Of a stretch of 64,000 nt of DNA, positions 1 to 8,204 are shown one piece after another. The stretch comes from Actinomyces sp. oral taxon 897 (GTDB taxonomy: Bacteria; Actinomycetota; Actinomycetes; Actinomycetales; Actinomycetaceae). How positions within the stretch are numbered: position 1 is the first letter of the stretch; every line of letters begins with the position of its first letter. The stretch is from the NCBI RefSeq assembly GCF_002999235.1, contig NZ_CP027236.1:2046001-2110000 (forward strand). The letters are read 5' to 3'. The notes under the pieces were generated by a model, which saw only the letters and a program-made list of their open reading frames with translations, did no database searches and was not told the DNA's origin. A program made the translations under genes and the position numbers.

Positions 1-1
1 A

Positions 2-1663
2 GCCGTCACACGCCTGGTCGGCCTGGGGCACCCCTCCACCCTCGTGTTCGACGAGATCTACTACGCCAAGGACGCCTGGTCGCTGTCCCACGTGGGCTAC
101 GAGACCTCCTGGCGCGAGGGGGCGGACGCGGCCTTCGCCCGGGGCGACACGTCGCTCATGACCACGAACCCGAGCTACGTGGTCCACCCCCAGCTCGGCA
201 AGTGGCTCATCTCCCTGGGCATGGACATCACCGGCCCGGGCCACGCCGCGGGATGGCGGCTCATGCCCGCCGTCGCGGGGATCGCCACCGTCTTCCTGCT
301 GGCCCGGCTCACTATGCGCCTGACCCGCTCCCCGCTCCTGGCCGGCCTGGCGGGCCTGCTCCTGGCGATCGACGGCGTCGGCATCACCGAGTCCCGTATC
401 GCCCTCCTGGACGTCTTCATCGGCTTCTTCGCCACCCTGTCCCTGTACTGCCTGGTGCGGGACCGCCAGTCCTCCCGCGCCCGGCTGGCCCGGGACCTCG
501 CCGGAACGCCCGCGGGCACCACCCCCACACGCCTCCACCTGAGGCCCTGGCTCCTGGCCACGGGCGTGGCACTGGGCCTGACCTGCTCCATCAAGTGGTC
601 GGGCCTCTACCTGACCATGGTGGTGGGGATTATCGCGGTGGCCTGGGACGTCCTGGCCATGTACCGGACCAAGGTGCCCTACTGGTTCGCCTGGGGGATC
701 CTGGTGCGCGGCGGCGGCGACTTCCTGCGGACCGTGCCCGTGGCCCTGGCGGTGTACGTGGCCGGGTGGTGGTCATGGTTCACCCACCCGCGCGCCTACA
801 AGCACGGCTGGGCGGCAGCCATCCGCGCGACGGGTGAGCGCGTGCCCCGGGACTGGCTGCCGGACCCCCTCAACGACCTGCTGGAGTACCACCACCAGGC
901 CTACGAGTTCCACACCCACCTGCACGACCCCCACCCCTACATGTCCAAGCCGTCCGCCTGGCTCCTCCAGCTGCGGCCCACGTCCTTCCACTGGCTCGAC
1001 AAGAAGGCGGACCTACCGGGCGCCACCTGCAGCTCGGGCGACTGCGTCCAGGCCATTACCTCCCTGGGGAACGTGGCGGTGTGGTGGTCGGCCTTCATCG
1101 CCCTGGTGACCCTGCTGGTGGTCCTGGCGGGGATACGCCGCGACTGGCGCGCCTGGGTGCCGCTGGCCGGCTACCTGGGCCTGTACGTGCCCTGGTTCCT
1201 GTACTGGGAGCGCACCATCTTCCAGTTCTACACGGTGGCCTTCGAGCCCATGGTGGTCCTGGCCCTGACCCTCATGCTCGGGCAGGTCGCGGGACTGCTC
1301 ACCCCGACGCCGGGAAGCGCGGCCGAGTGCGCTGAGACCGCCGCGCTGCGGGCGGGCAGGATCGGCCCGGGCATCGGCGCCCCCCGCGGGCCCCTGGCGC
1401 TCTTCCTGGGCTTTGGCCTGACCTCCCCTCGACGCAGGTGGAGGCGGTTCCTGGAGCGGTTGACGACCTCCAGGCGGGCACAGGTGCTGACGTACGTGAC
1501 CGGGGTGCCCTCGTGGCGTCTGCGCCGTGAGGGCGTGGTCCTGACCGCGGTGGTGGTGGTCCTGGCCGTCGCCTGCGCGCTGGCCTGGTGGCCCATCTGG
1601 ACGGCGCACACCGTCGACAGGAGCTTCTGGTACTGGCACATGTGGCTGCCCTCCTGGATCTGA
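2..1663 (+). CDS. pmt: Protein O-mannosyltransferase (GT39), 5' end outside window
   Basis: Membrane enzyme that moves mannose from polyprenyl-phosphate-mannose onto Ser/Thr of exported proteins. The frame is open from base 2, so the first membrane helix and start lie upstream; the GTG at 44 is probably internal. The segment VFDEIYYAKDAWSL matches the conserved acidic catalytic loop after helix 1 of the PMT family. Several hydrophobic helices follow (LLAGLAGLLLAIDGVGI, LLVVLAGI, VVVVLAVACALAWW), and the protein ends with the typical WHMWLPSW. Codon use is ordinary for the window. It converges on the tRNA-Thr gene with a hairpin between. Family assignment is firm; the acceptor proteins are unknown. 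Confidence 0.88.
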   Translation, partial: AVTRLVGLGHPSTLVFDEIYYAKDAWSLSHVGYETSWREGADAAFARGDTSLMTTNPSYVVHPQLGKWLISLGMDITGPGHAAGWRLMPAVAGIATVFLLARLTMRLTRSPLLAGLAGLLLAIDGVGITESRIALLDVFIGFFATLSLYCLVRDRQSSRARLARDLAGTPAGTTPTRLHLRPWLLATGVALGLTCSIKWSGLYLTMVVGIIAVAWDVLAMYRTKVPYWFAWGILVRGGGDFLRTVPVALAVYVAGWWSWFTHPRAYKHGWAAAIRATGERVPRDWLPDPLNDLLEYHHQAYEFHTHLHDPHPYMSKPSAWLLQLRPTSFHWLDKKADLPGATCSSGDCVQAITSLGNVAVWWSAFIALVTLLVVLAGIRRDWRAWVPLAGYLGLYVPWFLYWERTIFQFYTVAFEPMVVLALTLMLGQVAGLLTPTPGSAAECAETAALRAGRIGPGIGAPRGPLALFLGFGLTSPRRRWRRFLERLTTSRRAQVLTYVTGVPSWRLRREGVVLTAVVVVLAVACALAWWPIWTAHTVDRSFWYWHMWLPSWI

Positions 1664-1769
1664 GGGCCGCCGCGTCCTCGAGGTAGCCCTGGGCCGTCAG
1701 CCGCCAGACTGAGCCGCCCGGGGCTGCCGTACCCGCCACCGGCCCCGCAGGCCAGCGGCGTAGTATCAA

Positions 1770-1801
1770 TGAGAAAGGGCCCCGGCATGACGCCGGGGCC
1801 C
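1770..1801 (-). terminator. Intrinsic terminator of tRNA-Thr
   Basis: A perfect 10-bp stem (1777-1786 with 1792-1801, GGGCCCCGGC and its complement) closes a 5-nt loop. Read on the minus strand it is followed by TTTCTC, so it lies 10 nt beyond the tRNA 3' end in the right orientation. On the plus strand there is no T-tract, so it is less likely to stop the mannosyltransferase transcript. Confidence 0.65.
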
Positions 1802-1810
1802 GGGACCGGG

Positions 1811-1883
1811 AGCCGCCTGTGGGAATCGAACCCACGACCTATTCATTACGAGTGAATCGCTCTGCCGACTGAGCTAAGGCGGC
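1811..1883 (-). tRNA. tRNA-Thr (anticodon CGU)
   Basis: The minus strand folds into a complete cloverleaf. The acceptor stem is GCCGCCT with AGGCGGC, the D-arm is GCTC/GAGC, the anticodon stem is ATTCA/TGAAT around loop CTCGTAA (anticodon CGT), and the T-arm is GTGGG/CCCAC with loop TTCGAAT. The length is 73 nt including the discriminator base. CCA is not encoded and must be added after transcription. The tRNA reads ACG threonine codons, which are rare in most genes here but dominate moxR at 44270-45232. Confidence 0.95.
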
Positions 1884-2018
1884 CTGCCGCCCAGTGGCGG
1901 CGCAGGAGACTGTACCGGCCGGTGAGCCGACCACGCAATCCGCAGGCGCCCGACGCCGTCGTGGGCCTGGACACAACCGGGGTCGACGCCGTCGGTCCCA
2001 CGTACCCGTAGGAGACCC

Positions 2019-2351
2019 ATGGACCGTGCTACCACGCCCCGACCCGGCCGCCCCGGGGGTGGCCGACGCAGCCCCCACCAGCCCGGCCCCCGCCCCCGCT
2101 GGCGCCCCAGGCACCAGCGCCCTGAACCCTGGGACGGCGCCTCAACCCACCAGCTCCCCGTCCCCCAAGGCGCCCAGTCCCACCAGCCCACCGGACCCCA
2201 GGGCGACGCCCAAGCCTACCGGCACCCCGGGCACCAACCCGGCCCCCGCGGCGGCTCCCCGGCCCACCGGCGCCCCGGCCCCCAAGGCACCCAAGCCCAA
2301 GCCCACCAACACGCCGGACGACGTCGTGCTCGTCAGGACCAGGAGGCCTAG
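2019..2351 (+). CDS. Possible small Pro/Gln/His/Arg-rich protein (uncertain)
   Basis: A 110-codon frame opens with ATG 8 nt after GTAGGAG and ends with TAG two bases before the asparaginase GTG, the spacing expected of a translationally coupled upstream gene. Third positions are mostly C or G. Against it, the product has no hydrophobic segment or recognisable domain, and the overlapping frame 1 reads a Pro/Thr/Ala-rich stretch that could equally be a relic of a linker. The whole stretch 1884-2353 may be non-coding low-complexity DNA. No function can be assigned. Confidence 0.25.
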   Translation: MDRATTPRPGRPGGGRRSPHQPGPRPRWRPRHQRPEPWDGASTHQLPVPQGAQSHQPTGPQGDAQAYRHPGHQPGPRGGSPAHRRPGPQGTQAQAHQHAGRRRARQDQEA

Positions 2352-2353
2352 AG

Positions 2354-3430
2354 GTGCGCGTCCACGTCATCTACACCGGGGGCACCATTGGCATGGTGGA
2401 CTCCCCCCGCGGCCTGGTCCCGGGGGCCGACCTGGAGGGCTGGCTCACCCGCCTGCTGGACCGGCCCCGGAGGCCCGGACCCGGTCAGGACGGCCCGGGC
2501 CCGGACGACGTCACGCTCACCAGCCTGGACCCGCTCATTGACTCCTCCAACGCCACCCCGGCCTCCTGGCAGCAGGTCATTGACACCGTCCGCGCCCTCG
2601 CAGCCCCCGACACCGGCTCTACGGCCCCCAGCACCGGCCCCACAGCCCCCGCGGCCCCCGGCACCGGGCCTGCGGCCTTCGTGGTCCTCCACGGCACCGA
2701 CACGCTGGCCTACACCGCCGCCGCCGCGTCCTACGCCCTGACCGACCTGCCCCACCCGGTGGTCCTCACCGGCAGCCAGCTGCCGCTGGGGGTCCTCGGC
2801 TCGGACGCGGCCGGTAACGTCACCGGCGCCCTGGTGGCCGCCACGAGCGGACGGGTGAGCGGGGTGAGCCTGTTCTTCGGGCACCGGCTCCTGGCCGGCA
2901 ACCGCGCCACCAAGACGAGCTCGTGGGCCTACGACGGCTTCGACTCACCCGCCACCCCGCCCCTGGCGCGCGTCGGCGCACCCTGGCGGTGGTACCCGGC
3001 GCCCCCGGCCGGTACAGGCTGGCCGGCCCCCCGCCCCTATGCCCGCCAGGACGTGGTGGTCCTGGACCTGGTCCCGGGCATCACCGCCCGACGCCTGGAG
3101 GCGCTGCTCACGCCCCTGCCCGACGCCGTCGTACTACGGGCCTTCGGGGTGGGCAACGCCCCTGGCGCCGAACCGGGTCTGACCGGGGTCGTCAAGGAGG
3201 CCGTGGAGGCCGGCACCGCAGTGGTCGTGGCCTCCCAGTGCCATGAGGCGCGCGTGCGCCTGGGCCGCTACGAGACCGGCGAGGCGCTCACCCGTGCCGG
3301 GGCGGTCGGGGCCGGGGACATGACCCTGGAGGCGGTCTACACCAAGATCGTGTTCCTGCTCTCCCAGGGCCTGCGCGGGGCGGGGCTGTCCGACGCCGTG
3401 GGGCGTGACATCGCCGGGGAGGTCACCTAA
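2354..3430 (+). CDS. ansA: L-asparaginase (type I-like)
   Basis: Hydrolyses L-asparagine to aspartate and ammonia. The N-terminus VHVIYTGGTIGM carries the first catalytic threonine motif (TGGTIG), and VVLHGTDTLAYTA carries the second (HGTDT). VVLTGSQLPLG and the C-terminal segment with ASQCHEARVRLGRYETG also fit the family. No signal peptide is visible, so it is probably cytoplasmic. At 358 residues it is a normal length; two Pro/Ala-rich insertions around residues 78-110 look like local expansions. The GTG start is supported by AGGAGG 7 bases upstream. Its stop lies only 4 bp from that of the convergent peptidase gene. Confidence 0.9.
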   Translation: MRVHVIYTGGTIGMVDSPRGLVPGADLEGWLTRLLDRPRRPGPGQDGPGPDDVTLTSLDPLIDSSNATPASWQQVIDTVRALAAPDTGSTAPSTGPTAPAAPGTGPAAFVVLHGTDTLAYTAAAASYALTDLPHPVVLTGSQLPLGVLGSDAAGNVTGALVAATSGRVSGVSLFFGHRLLAGNRATKTSSWAYDGFDSPATPPLARVGAPWRWYPAPPAGTGWPAPRPYARQDVVVLDLVPGITARRLEALLTPLPDAVVLRAFGVGNAPGAEPGLTGVVKEAVEAGTAVVVASQCHEARVRLGRYETGEALTRAGAVGAGDMTLEAVYTKIVFLLSQGLRGAGLSDAVGRDIAGEVT

Positions 3431-3434
3431 GGCC

Positions 3435-5078
3435 TCACTTGCTGCCGGAGCACCTCAGGCCCTCCTCGGGCAGCTGGCCGGTCAGGAGGTAGGTGTCCAC
3501 GGCGTCGGTCACGCAGGCCCCGCCGCGGCCGTAGGCGGTGTGCCCATTGCCCTCCCAGGTCAGGAGCCGGCCGGAGTCGAGCTGCCTGGCCAGGGCCTCG
3601 GACCAGGCGTACGGCGTGGCCGGGTCCCCGGTGGTACCCACCACCAGGATCGGGGCGGCGCCGCTGGCACGGATCTCGGTGCGCTCGCGGGTGGAGGTGT
3701 GCCCCCAGATCTTGCAGTACAGGTCAGAGTAGGCCAGCTCCTCGCCGAAGGTCGGGGAGGCCTCCCTCAGCTCGGTCGCCTCCTGGTCCCACACGGCGGC
3801 GTCGCCCTCCACGGGGTAGTCCAGGCAGTTAATGGCGTTAATGACCTCGTCCCCGTTGCCGGAGTAGGTACCGTCCTTGCTGCGGGAGGCGAACAGGTCG
3901 CTAATGTACAGCAGGACGGAGCCGTCGTCCTGCTTCATGGCCTGGGTCAGTCCCTGGGAGAGCACGTTCCACGCCTCGGACTGGTAAAGGACGTCCAGGA
4001 CGGCCGACCAGGCCAGGGAATAGGTCAGGGGTCGGGAGGGGTCGGCGGTCCTCAGGGGGCGGTTGCGGGTGGACTCCAGGAAGGCCTGGATCTGCTTGAC
4101 ACCGGAGTCCACGTCACCGGTCAGCGGGCAGTCCTTGCCGCCCAGGCAGTCGGCGACGTAGGCGCGCAGGGCCGCCTCAAACCCCTGGGCCTGGCCCTGG
4201 GTCAGGGCGGCGGCGCTCAGGGTGGGGTCGACGGCGCCGTCGAGCACCATGCGCCCGACGTTGCCGGGGAAGAGCTCGGCGTAGGTGGCCCCCAGGTAGG
4301 TGCCGTAGGAGTAGCCCAGGTAGGTCAGGGCGGAGCTGCCGGACAGGGCGCGCAGGATGTCGAGGTCCTTGGCGGCGGAGACGGTGTCAATGTGGTCCAG
4401 GAGCCCGGTGGTGGTGGTGTTCGTGGTGCAGGCCTGGGCCATGGCGGTCGCGGCGGACTCCACGCTGGCGCGGTAGGCGGCGGCGTCGGCGGAGGGCTTG
4501 GTGGCGTAGGGTCCCTGGCCGGAGCGCTGCTCGTCCACCTGGGCGTCGGTCAGGCAGTCCACGGCGGTGGAGGAGCCCACGCCGCGGGGGTCGAAACCGA
4601 TGACGTCGTAGGAGTCCAGCAGGTCGGAGGAGAAATGGCTGTTAATACCGCCCACGAAGTTGACGCCGCTGCCACCGGGGCCCCCGGGGTCGGTGAAGAG
4701 CGTGCCCATGGCCTTCTTACTGGCCGGGCGCTTCTTAAGGGCGATCTGGATGGTGGGCCCGTCGGGGGCCGAGTAGTCCAGGGGGACGGTGACGGTGGTG
4801 CACAGGAAGGTCGCGTCCTTGTCGTTGACCGCCGCGATCCCGGCATCCTTGGAGCAGGGGTACCAGCGGACGTCCTGCTCGTAGAAGCGTGACAGCTCGG
4901 GTGTAACCGGGGTGGGCGTGACGGCGGTGGCCACGCTGACAGGAGCAGAGTCCACCTTCCTGTCCTGATCGGAGCAGGCGGTCAGGGTGGTAGCCGCCAG
5001 CAGCACGGCGGCAGCGGCGGCGACGGGGCGCATTCGGCGCGGGGTCGCGCCCGGGGCGTGGGGCAGGTGGGTCTTCAT
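3435..5078 (-). CDS. Secreted alpha/beta hydrolase, TAP-like peptidase lipoprotein
   Basis: Predicted serine exopeptidase of the tripeptidyl-aminopeptidase/proline-iminopeptidase group (peptidase S33), tethered outside the membrane. Residues 1-35 form a lipoprotein signal ending in the lipobox LTAC. LTDPGGPGGSG is the oxyanion region, GYSYGT holds the nucleophile (Ser257), and the C-terminal TAP domain supplies VVGTTGDPATPY (Asp) and GNGHTAYG (His). Five or six Cys near the C-terminus suggest disulfides. At 547 residues it is a typical length. It probably trims peptides for uptake; substrate specificity cannot be read from the sequence. Confidence 0.9.
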   Translation of the reverse strand: MKTHLPHAPGATPRRMRPVAAAAAVLLAATTLTACSDQDRKVDSAPVSVATAVTPTPVTPELSRFYEQDVRWYPCSKDAGIAAVNDKDATFLCTTVTVPLDYSAPDGPTIQIALKKRPASKKAMGTLFTDPGGPGGSGVNFVGGINSHFSSDLLDSYDVIGFDPRGVGSSTAVDCLTDAQVDEQRSGQGPYATKPSADAAAYRASVESAATAMAQACTTNTTTTGLLDHIDTVSAAKDLDILRALSGSSALTYLGYSYGTYLGATYAELFPGNVGRMVLDGAVDPTLSAAALTQGQAQGFEAALRAYVADCLGGKDCPLTGDVDSGVKQIQAFLESTRNRPLRTADPSRPLTYSLAWSAVLDVLYQSEAWNVLSQGLTQAMKQDDGSVLLYISDLFASRSKDGTYSGNGDEVINAINCLDYPVEGDAAVWDQEATELREASPTFGEELAYSDLYCKIWGHTSTRERTEIRASGAAPILVVGTTGDPATPYAWSEALARQLDSGRLLTWEGNGHTAYGRGGACVTDAVDTYLLTGQLPEEGLRCSGSK

Positions 5079-5886
5079 CCCGACAGCCTACGGGGCGCCC
5101 AGGGTCGCGGTCCTCCTCCCGCGGACGGAGAGTCAGCGAGGACGGCCCCAACCACCTCCGGGGCCTCGCTGGCCTCCTGCCGCAGACGGAGAGTCAGGCC
5201 CGACGCCGCCCCCTGCGCGTCCCCGTCAGGCGCCCCTGGTCGTGTCGGTGCGGGCCAGGTCCCCAGCCCACGGCCACCCCAACAGACCGTGCAGCATAGA
5301 GGTCACCACCACCCCAGAAGGACTACTCACCAGAACCTGGAACCCCACCTACGAGGCCAGGATACTGACACAGTACGGCCTGCTCAGCCACATGAAGCCC
5401 TTCCACCGACGCACACCCGGCACACCAGGTAAGGAGGAGGAAGAATCCTGGCGTGAGTGGTGACTACGGGGTTGACTGGGGTTCCCTGCGTACCAGGGGC
5501 GGGGTGGGTATGGATCCTGGGCTGATCAGGGCCCTGCTGCACGCGCCGCGCCACCTGGACCGTTCCAGCCTTCGCAGGACCCTACCCGTGCCGGGGACGT
5601 GCCAAGGACCTCGGCACCACCAGCGCGGCAGTCAGCGGCCGGGCAGTTACAGCACCGGATCCGGGAAAGCCGGAGGACTATTCACGACTGCGGCCATGCC
5701 GAGGGGTGGTTTGTCGCAATCTGAGGATCAGGACCGACCCTACCCCGCTCCCGTCTTTGTGCACTTAATGTCCACGCAGGTCAGAGGCCCGAGTCTTGAC
5801 GGAGCCACAGGTGCCCCTCCTTCTGATCCTCAGATTGCGACACAGGCGGAGATCTGGGCGCACAAACGATGGGAAAACTACCCGCG
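5079..5886. other. Intergenic region with repeats, no convincing gene
   Basis: This region separates the start of the TAP peptidase from the end of holB. It holds two 23-bp near-identical copies (5114-5136 and 5175-5197, core GACGGAGAGTCAG) 61 bp apart. A less GC-rich stretch lies at 5282-5400, and a 131-bp inverted-repeat element at 5712-5842. A plus-strand frame starting GTG 5453 runs into holB in antisense and shows no domain, so I do not call it. Confidence 0.6.
5712..5842. repeat. 131-bp element bounded by perfect 20-bp inverted repeats
   Basis: TGTCGCAATCTGAGGATCAG at 5712-5731 is repeated exactly in inverse orientation at 5823-5842. The ends begin TG and finish CA, as in many transposon termini, and only 91 bp lie between with no coding capacity. 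I see no clear target-site duplication outside the ends. It looks like a miniature inverted-repeat element or the joined ends of a deleted insertion sequence. Alternatives are a long hairpin or operator. Confidence 0.6.
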
Positions 5887-7353
5887 CTACGCCTGGGGAC
5901 GCAGGGCCACCATCAGGGCCTCAACGGCCAGCAGTGGGGAGACGGTAGAACGCAGCCTGGCCCGGCACTCCTCAATCGCGGCGATCCGGGCCAGGGACTG
6001 CTCAGGCCCGGTCGTGGCAGCCACCTGGTCGAGCTCGTCCTCCAGATCCACATTGACCCGCTCGACGTCGCTGCCCATCTGGGTGGCCAGCACGTCACGG
6101 TAGAAGGAGAGCAGGTCGATCATGGCCCGGTCCAGGACGTCGGTACGAGCCCGCTTAGCCCGGCGCTTCTGGTCCTCCTCCAGCGCCCGGACCTGGGCGC
6201 GCAGGGACGGGGGGACCCTGGCGTCGCCCTCCAGGCCCAGGGCACGCAGGAGCGCGGCCCTCTCCCGGGCGTCACGCTCGACGGTAGCGTCCTTGGCCTC
6301 GGACTCGGCGGCGTCCACCAGGTCGGCGGCAGCCAGGACGGCGTCGCCCACGCTGCGCAGGGACACCGGCGACATGAGCAGGCGGCGGCGCCGCTCCCAG
6401 GCCCCGGGGTCGGTGGCCAGGTGCCGAGCGAGCCCAATGTGGGACTGGCTGGCCCGGGCGGCCCGGGCCGCGAGCGCCGGGTCGGCCCCATCACGTCTGA
6501 CCAGGAGCTCGGCGACGGCGTCGGGGGGCGGGACGCGCAGGGTCACCAGGCGGCAGCGGGAGCGGATGGTGGGCAGGACGTCGTCGGCGCTGGGGGTGCA
6601 CAGGAGCCAGACCGTCTGGGGCGGGGGCTCCTCAATGGACTTCAGCAGCACGTTGGTGGTGCGCTCGGCCATGCGGTCGGCGTCCTCCACCAGGATGACC
6701 CGCCAGCGTCCGGTCCAGGGGCGGCGCTGGGCCTCGCCAATGAGGCCCTTGACCTCCTCCATGGTGATCAGGAGCTTCTCGGTGGCCAGACGCACCACGT
6801 CGGGGTGGGTGCCGCTCATGACGTCCCGGCAGGGCTTGCACCGCCCGCAGCCGGGGGTGGGGCCGGTGCACTGCAGGGCGGCGGCGAAGGCGCGGGCGGC
6901 GACCGAGCGGCCCGAGCCGGGTGGCCCGGTGACCAGCCAGGCGTGGGTCATGGCCGAGGCCTCCGGACGCGGATTGCGGGGCCGGGCAGGGGCCGGTCGG
7001 GGAATGCCGTCCCCCGACTGGTTGGCGCCCTCTGGCTGCCCGGTACGTTCCGACTGGCTGACGCCCTCCGTCAGCGAGGTATTCCGTTGGGGACGGACTG
7101 GCTGCGGCTGGGCGCGGCCGTCCTCCGCCAATGAGGCGGCTTCTTCCGACCCCACGTCAGCCCCCGGGGCTATAGCAGGCTCGGCGCCCTGCAGTGCGGC
7201 TGCTGACCCGGCCCCCGGGGCCGTAGCTGACCCTATATCCGAGGCGGTGAGGCGACCTTCACGCTCCTCGGCGGCTACCCGGGCCGCCCGGGCTGCCTCA
7301 GTGAACCGTGCTACCACGGCCTCCTGGCCGACGACGTCGTCCCAGACGCTCAC
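5887..7353 (-). CDS. holB: DNA polymerase III subunit delta'
   Basis: Clamp-loader AAA+ subunit that helps load the beta sliding clamp at the replication fork. VWDDVVGQEAVVARF opens the protein. After a 100-residue Ala/Pro/Gln-rich insert come the P-loop-like GPPGSGRS (about residue 140), four Cys in a zinc-binding stretch (CTGPTPGCGRCKPC), the Walker-B-like ILVEDADRM, and the sensor segment TIRSRCRLVTL. GTG 7353 is preferred because it overlaps the tmk stop in GTGA; starting at 7374 would run 21 bases further into tmk. It is the third gene of an operon with the lysozyme-like gene and tmk. The low-complexity insert is unusual for the family. Confidence 0.9.
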   Translation of the reverse strand: MSVWDDVVGQEAVVARFTEAARAARVAAEEREGRLTASDIGSATAPGAGSAAALQGAEPAIAPGADVGSEEAASLAEDGRAQPQPVRPQRNTSLTEGVSQSERTGQPEGANQSGDGIPRPAPARPRNPRPEASAMTHAWLVTGPPGSGRSVAARAFAAALQCTGPTPGCGRCKPCRDVMSGTHPDVVRLATEKLLITMEEVKGLIGEAQRRPWTGRWRVILVEDADRMAERTTNVLLKSIEEPPPQTVWLLCTPSADDVLPTIRSRCRLVTLRVPPPDAVAELLVRRDGADPALAARAARASQSHIGLARHLATDPGAWERRRRLLMSPVSLRSVGDAVLAAADLVDAAESEAKDATVERDARERAALLRALGLEGDARVPPSLRAQVRALEEDQKRRAKRARTDVLDRAMIDLLSFYRDVLATQMGSDVERVNVDLEDELDQVAATTGPEQSLARIAAIEECRARLRSTVSPLLAVEALMVALRPQA

Positions 7354-8204
7354 TGCCCCACCTCCTGCGCCCACTGGGCCAGCTGCTCCGTACTCCCCCG
7401 AACCAGCTGCTCCGTACTCTGCCGAGCCGGCTGCTCCGTACTCTGCCGAGCCGGCTGCCCAGCGCTCCCCTGCCGGGCCAGCCGCCCCTGGGCGAGCCGT
7501 TCTCGTAGCAGCGGGAGCACCTCCGCGCTGACCTGGCGTCCTACCGTCTCAACCTCCTGGGCGGCGTCGACCACCACGAAGCGATGCGGCTCGGCGGCGG
7601 CCAGGTCCAGGAACTCCTGGCGCAGGGTGGCGCGGAAGGAGTCAGGCTCCTGCTCGATCCGGTCGCCCAGGCCCCGACTCCTGGCGCGCTGGGCGGTCAG
7701 GGCGGGGTCGGCGTCGAGCAGGACGGTCAGGTCCGGCAGGAGGGAGCCGGTGGCCCACAGGGAGAGGTCGCGGACCTCCTGGGGTCCCAGGGCGCGGGCG
7801 GCCCCCTGGTAGGCCACGGAGGAGTCCAGGTAGCGGTCGGTGAGCACGACGGCGCCGCGCTCCAGGGCCGGGAGGATACAGGTCGCCACATGGTGGGCGC
7901 GGTCGGCCGCGTACAGCAGGGCCTCGGCGCGGGGGGAGACGTACCCGCCGTGGAGGAGGAGCCTGCGGATGGAGGCGCCGAGCTCAGTGCCTCCCGGCTC
8001 CCGGGTCAGGACGTACTCGACCCCAGCCTCCTTCAGGACAGCCTCCAGGAGGCCGATCTGGGTGGTCTTGCCCACGCCGTCGCCCCCTTCCACGGAGATG
8101 AGCAGGCCGGTCCCGGGATGGGCGGGCAGGTCCGCGACCTGGGTGGGCGCCCCCGCCTGGGGGCCGGTCCCGGGGCGGGCGGGCAGGTCTGGCGAGGTGG
8201 TCAT
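7350..8204 (-). CDS. tmk: Thymidylate kinase with repetitive C-terminal tail
   Basis: Phosphorylates dTMP to dTDP for DNA synthesis. The core has LLISVEGGDGVGKTTQ (P-loop), LTREPGGTELG (DR/E-P motif), VVLTDRYLDSSVAYQG (TDRY), and a LID-like segment RARSRGLGDRIEQE. An extra N-terminal Pro/Gly/Ala segment of about 38 residues precedes the core. The last 45 residues are an imperfect octapeptide repeat rich in Gln, Ser, Thr, Ala and Arg, encoded by 24-bp tandem repeats. ATG 8204 overlaps the preceding stop (ATGA), and the gene overlaps holB (GTGA), so the three genes are probably co-translated. Confidence 0.93.
   Translation of the reverse strand: MTTSPDLPARPGTGPQAGAPTQVADLPAHPGTGLLISVEGGDGVGKTTQIGLLEAVLKEAGVEYVLTREPGGTELGASIRRLLLHGGYVSPRAEALLYAADRAHHVATCILPALERGAVVLTDRYLDSSVAYQGAARALGPQEVRDLSLWATGSLLPDLTVLLDADPALTAQRARSRGLGDRIEQEPDSFRATLRQEFLDLAAAEPHRFVVVDAAQEVETVGRQVSAEVLPLLRERLAQGRLARQGSAGQPARQSTEQPARQSTEQLVRGSTEQLAQWAQEVGQ
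7383..7454. repeat. 24-bp tandem repeat inside tmk
   Basis: Three consecutive 24-bp units start at 7383, 7407 and 7431 (units 2 and 3 identical, each beginning CTGCTCCGTACTC), followed by a decayed fourth unit from 7455. The period is a multiple of three, so copy-number change would keep the frame and only lengthen the tail of thymidylate kinase by 8 residues per unit. Confidence 0.85.

Noticed and set aside
3405..4892. 495-codon plus-strand frame opposite the TAP peptidase
   Set aside because: Gly/Val-rich shadow of the real gene on the other strand, a normal result of high GC.
5453..6103. Plus-strand frame starting after a purine-rich AAGGAGG
   Set aside because: The ribosome-binding site is too far from the GTG, the product has no domain, and it runs antisense through holB.
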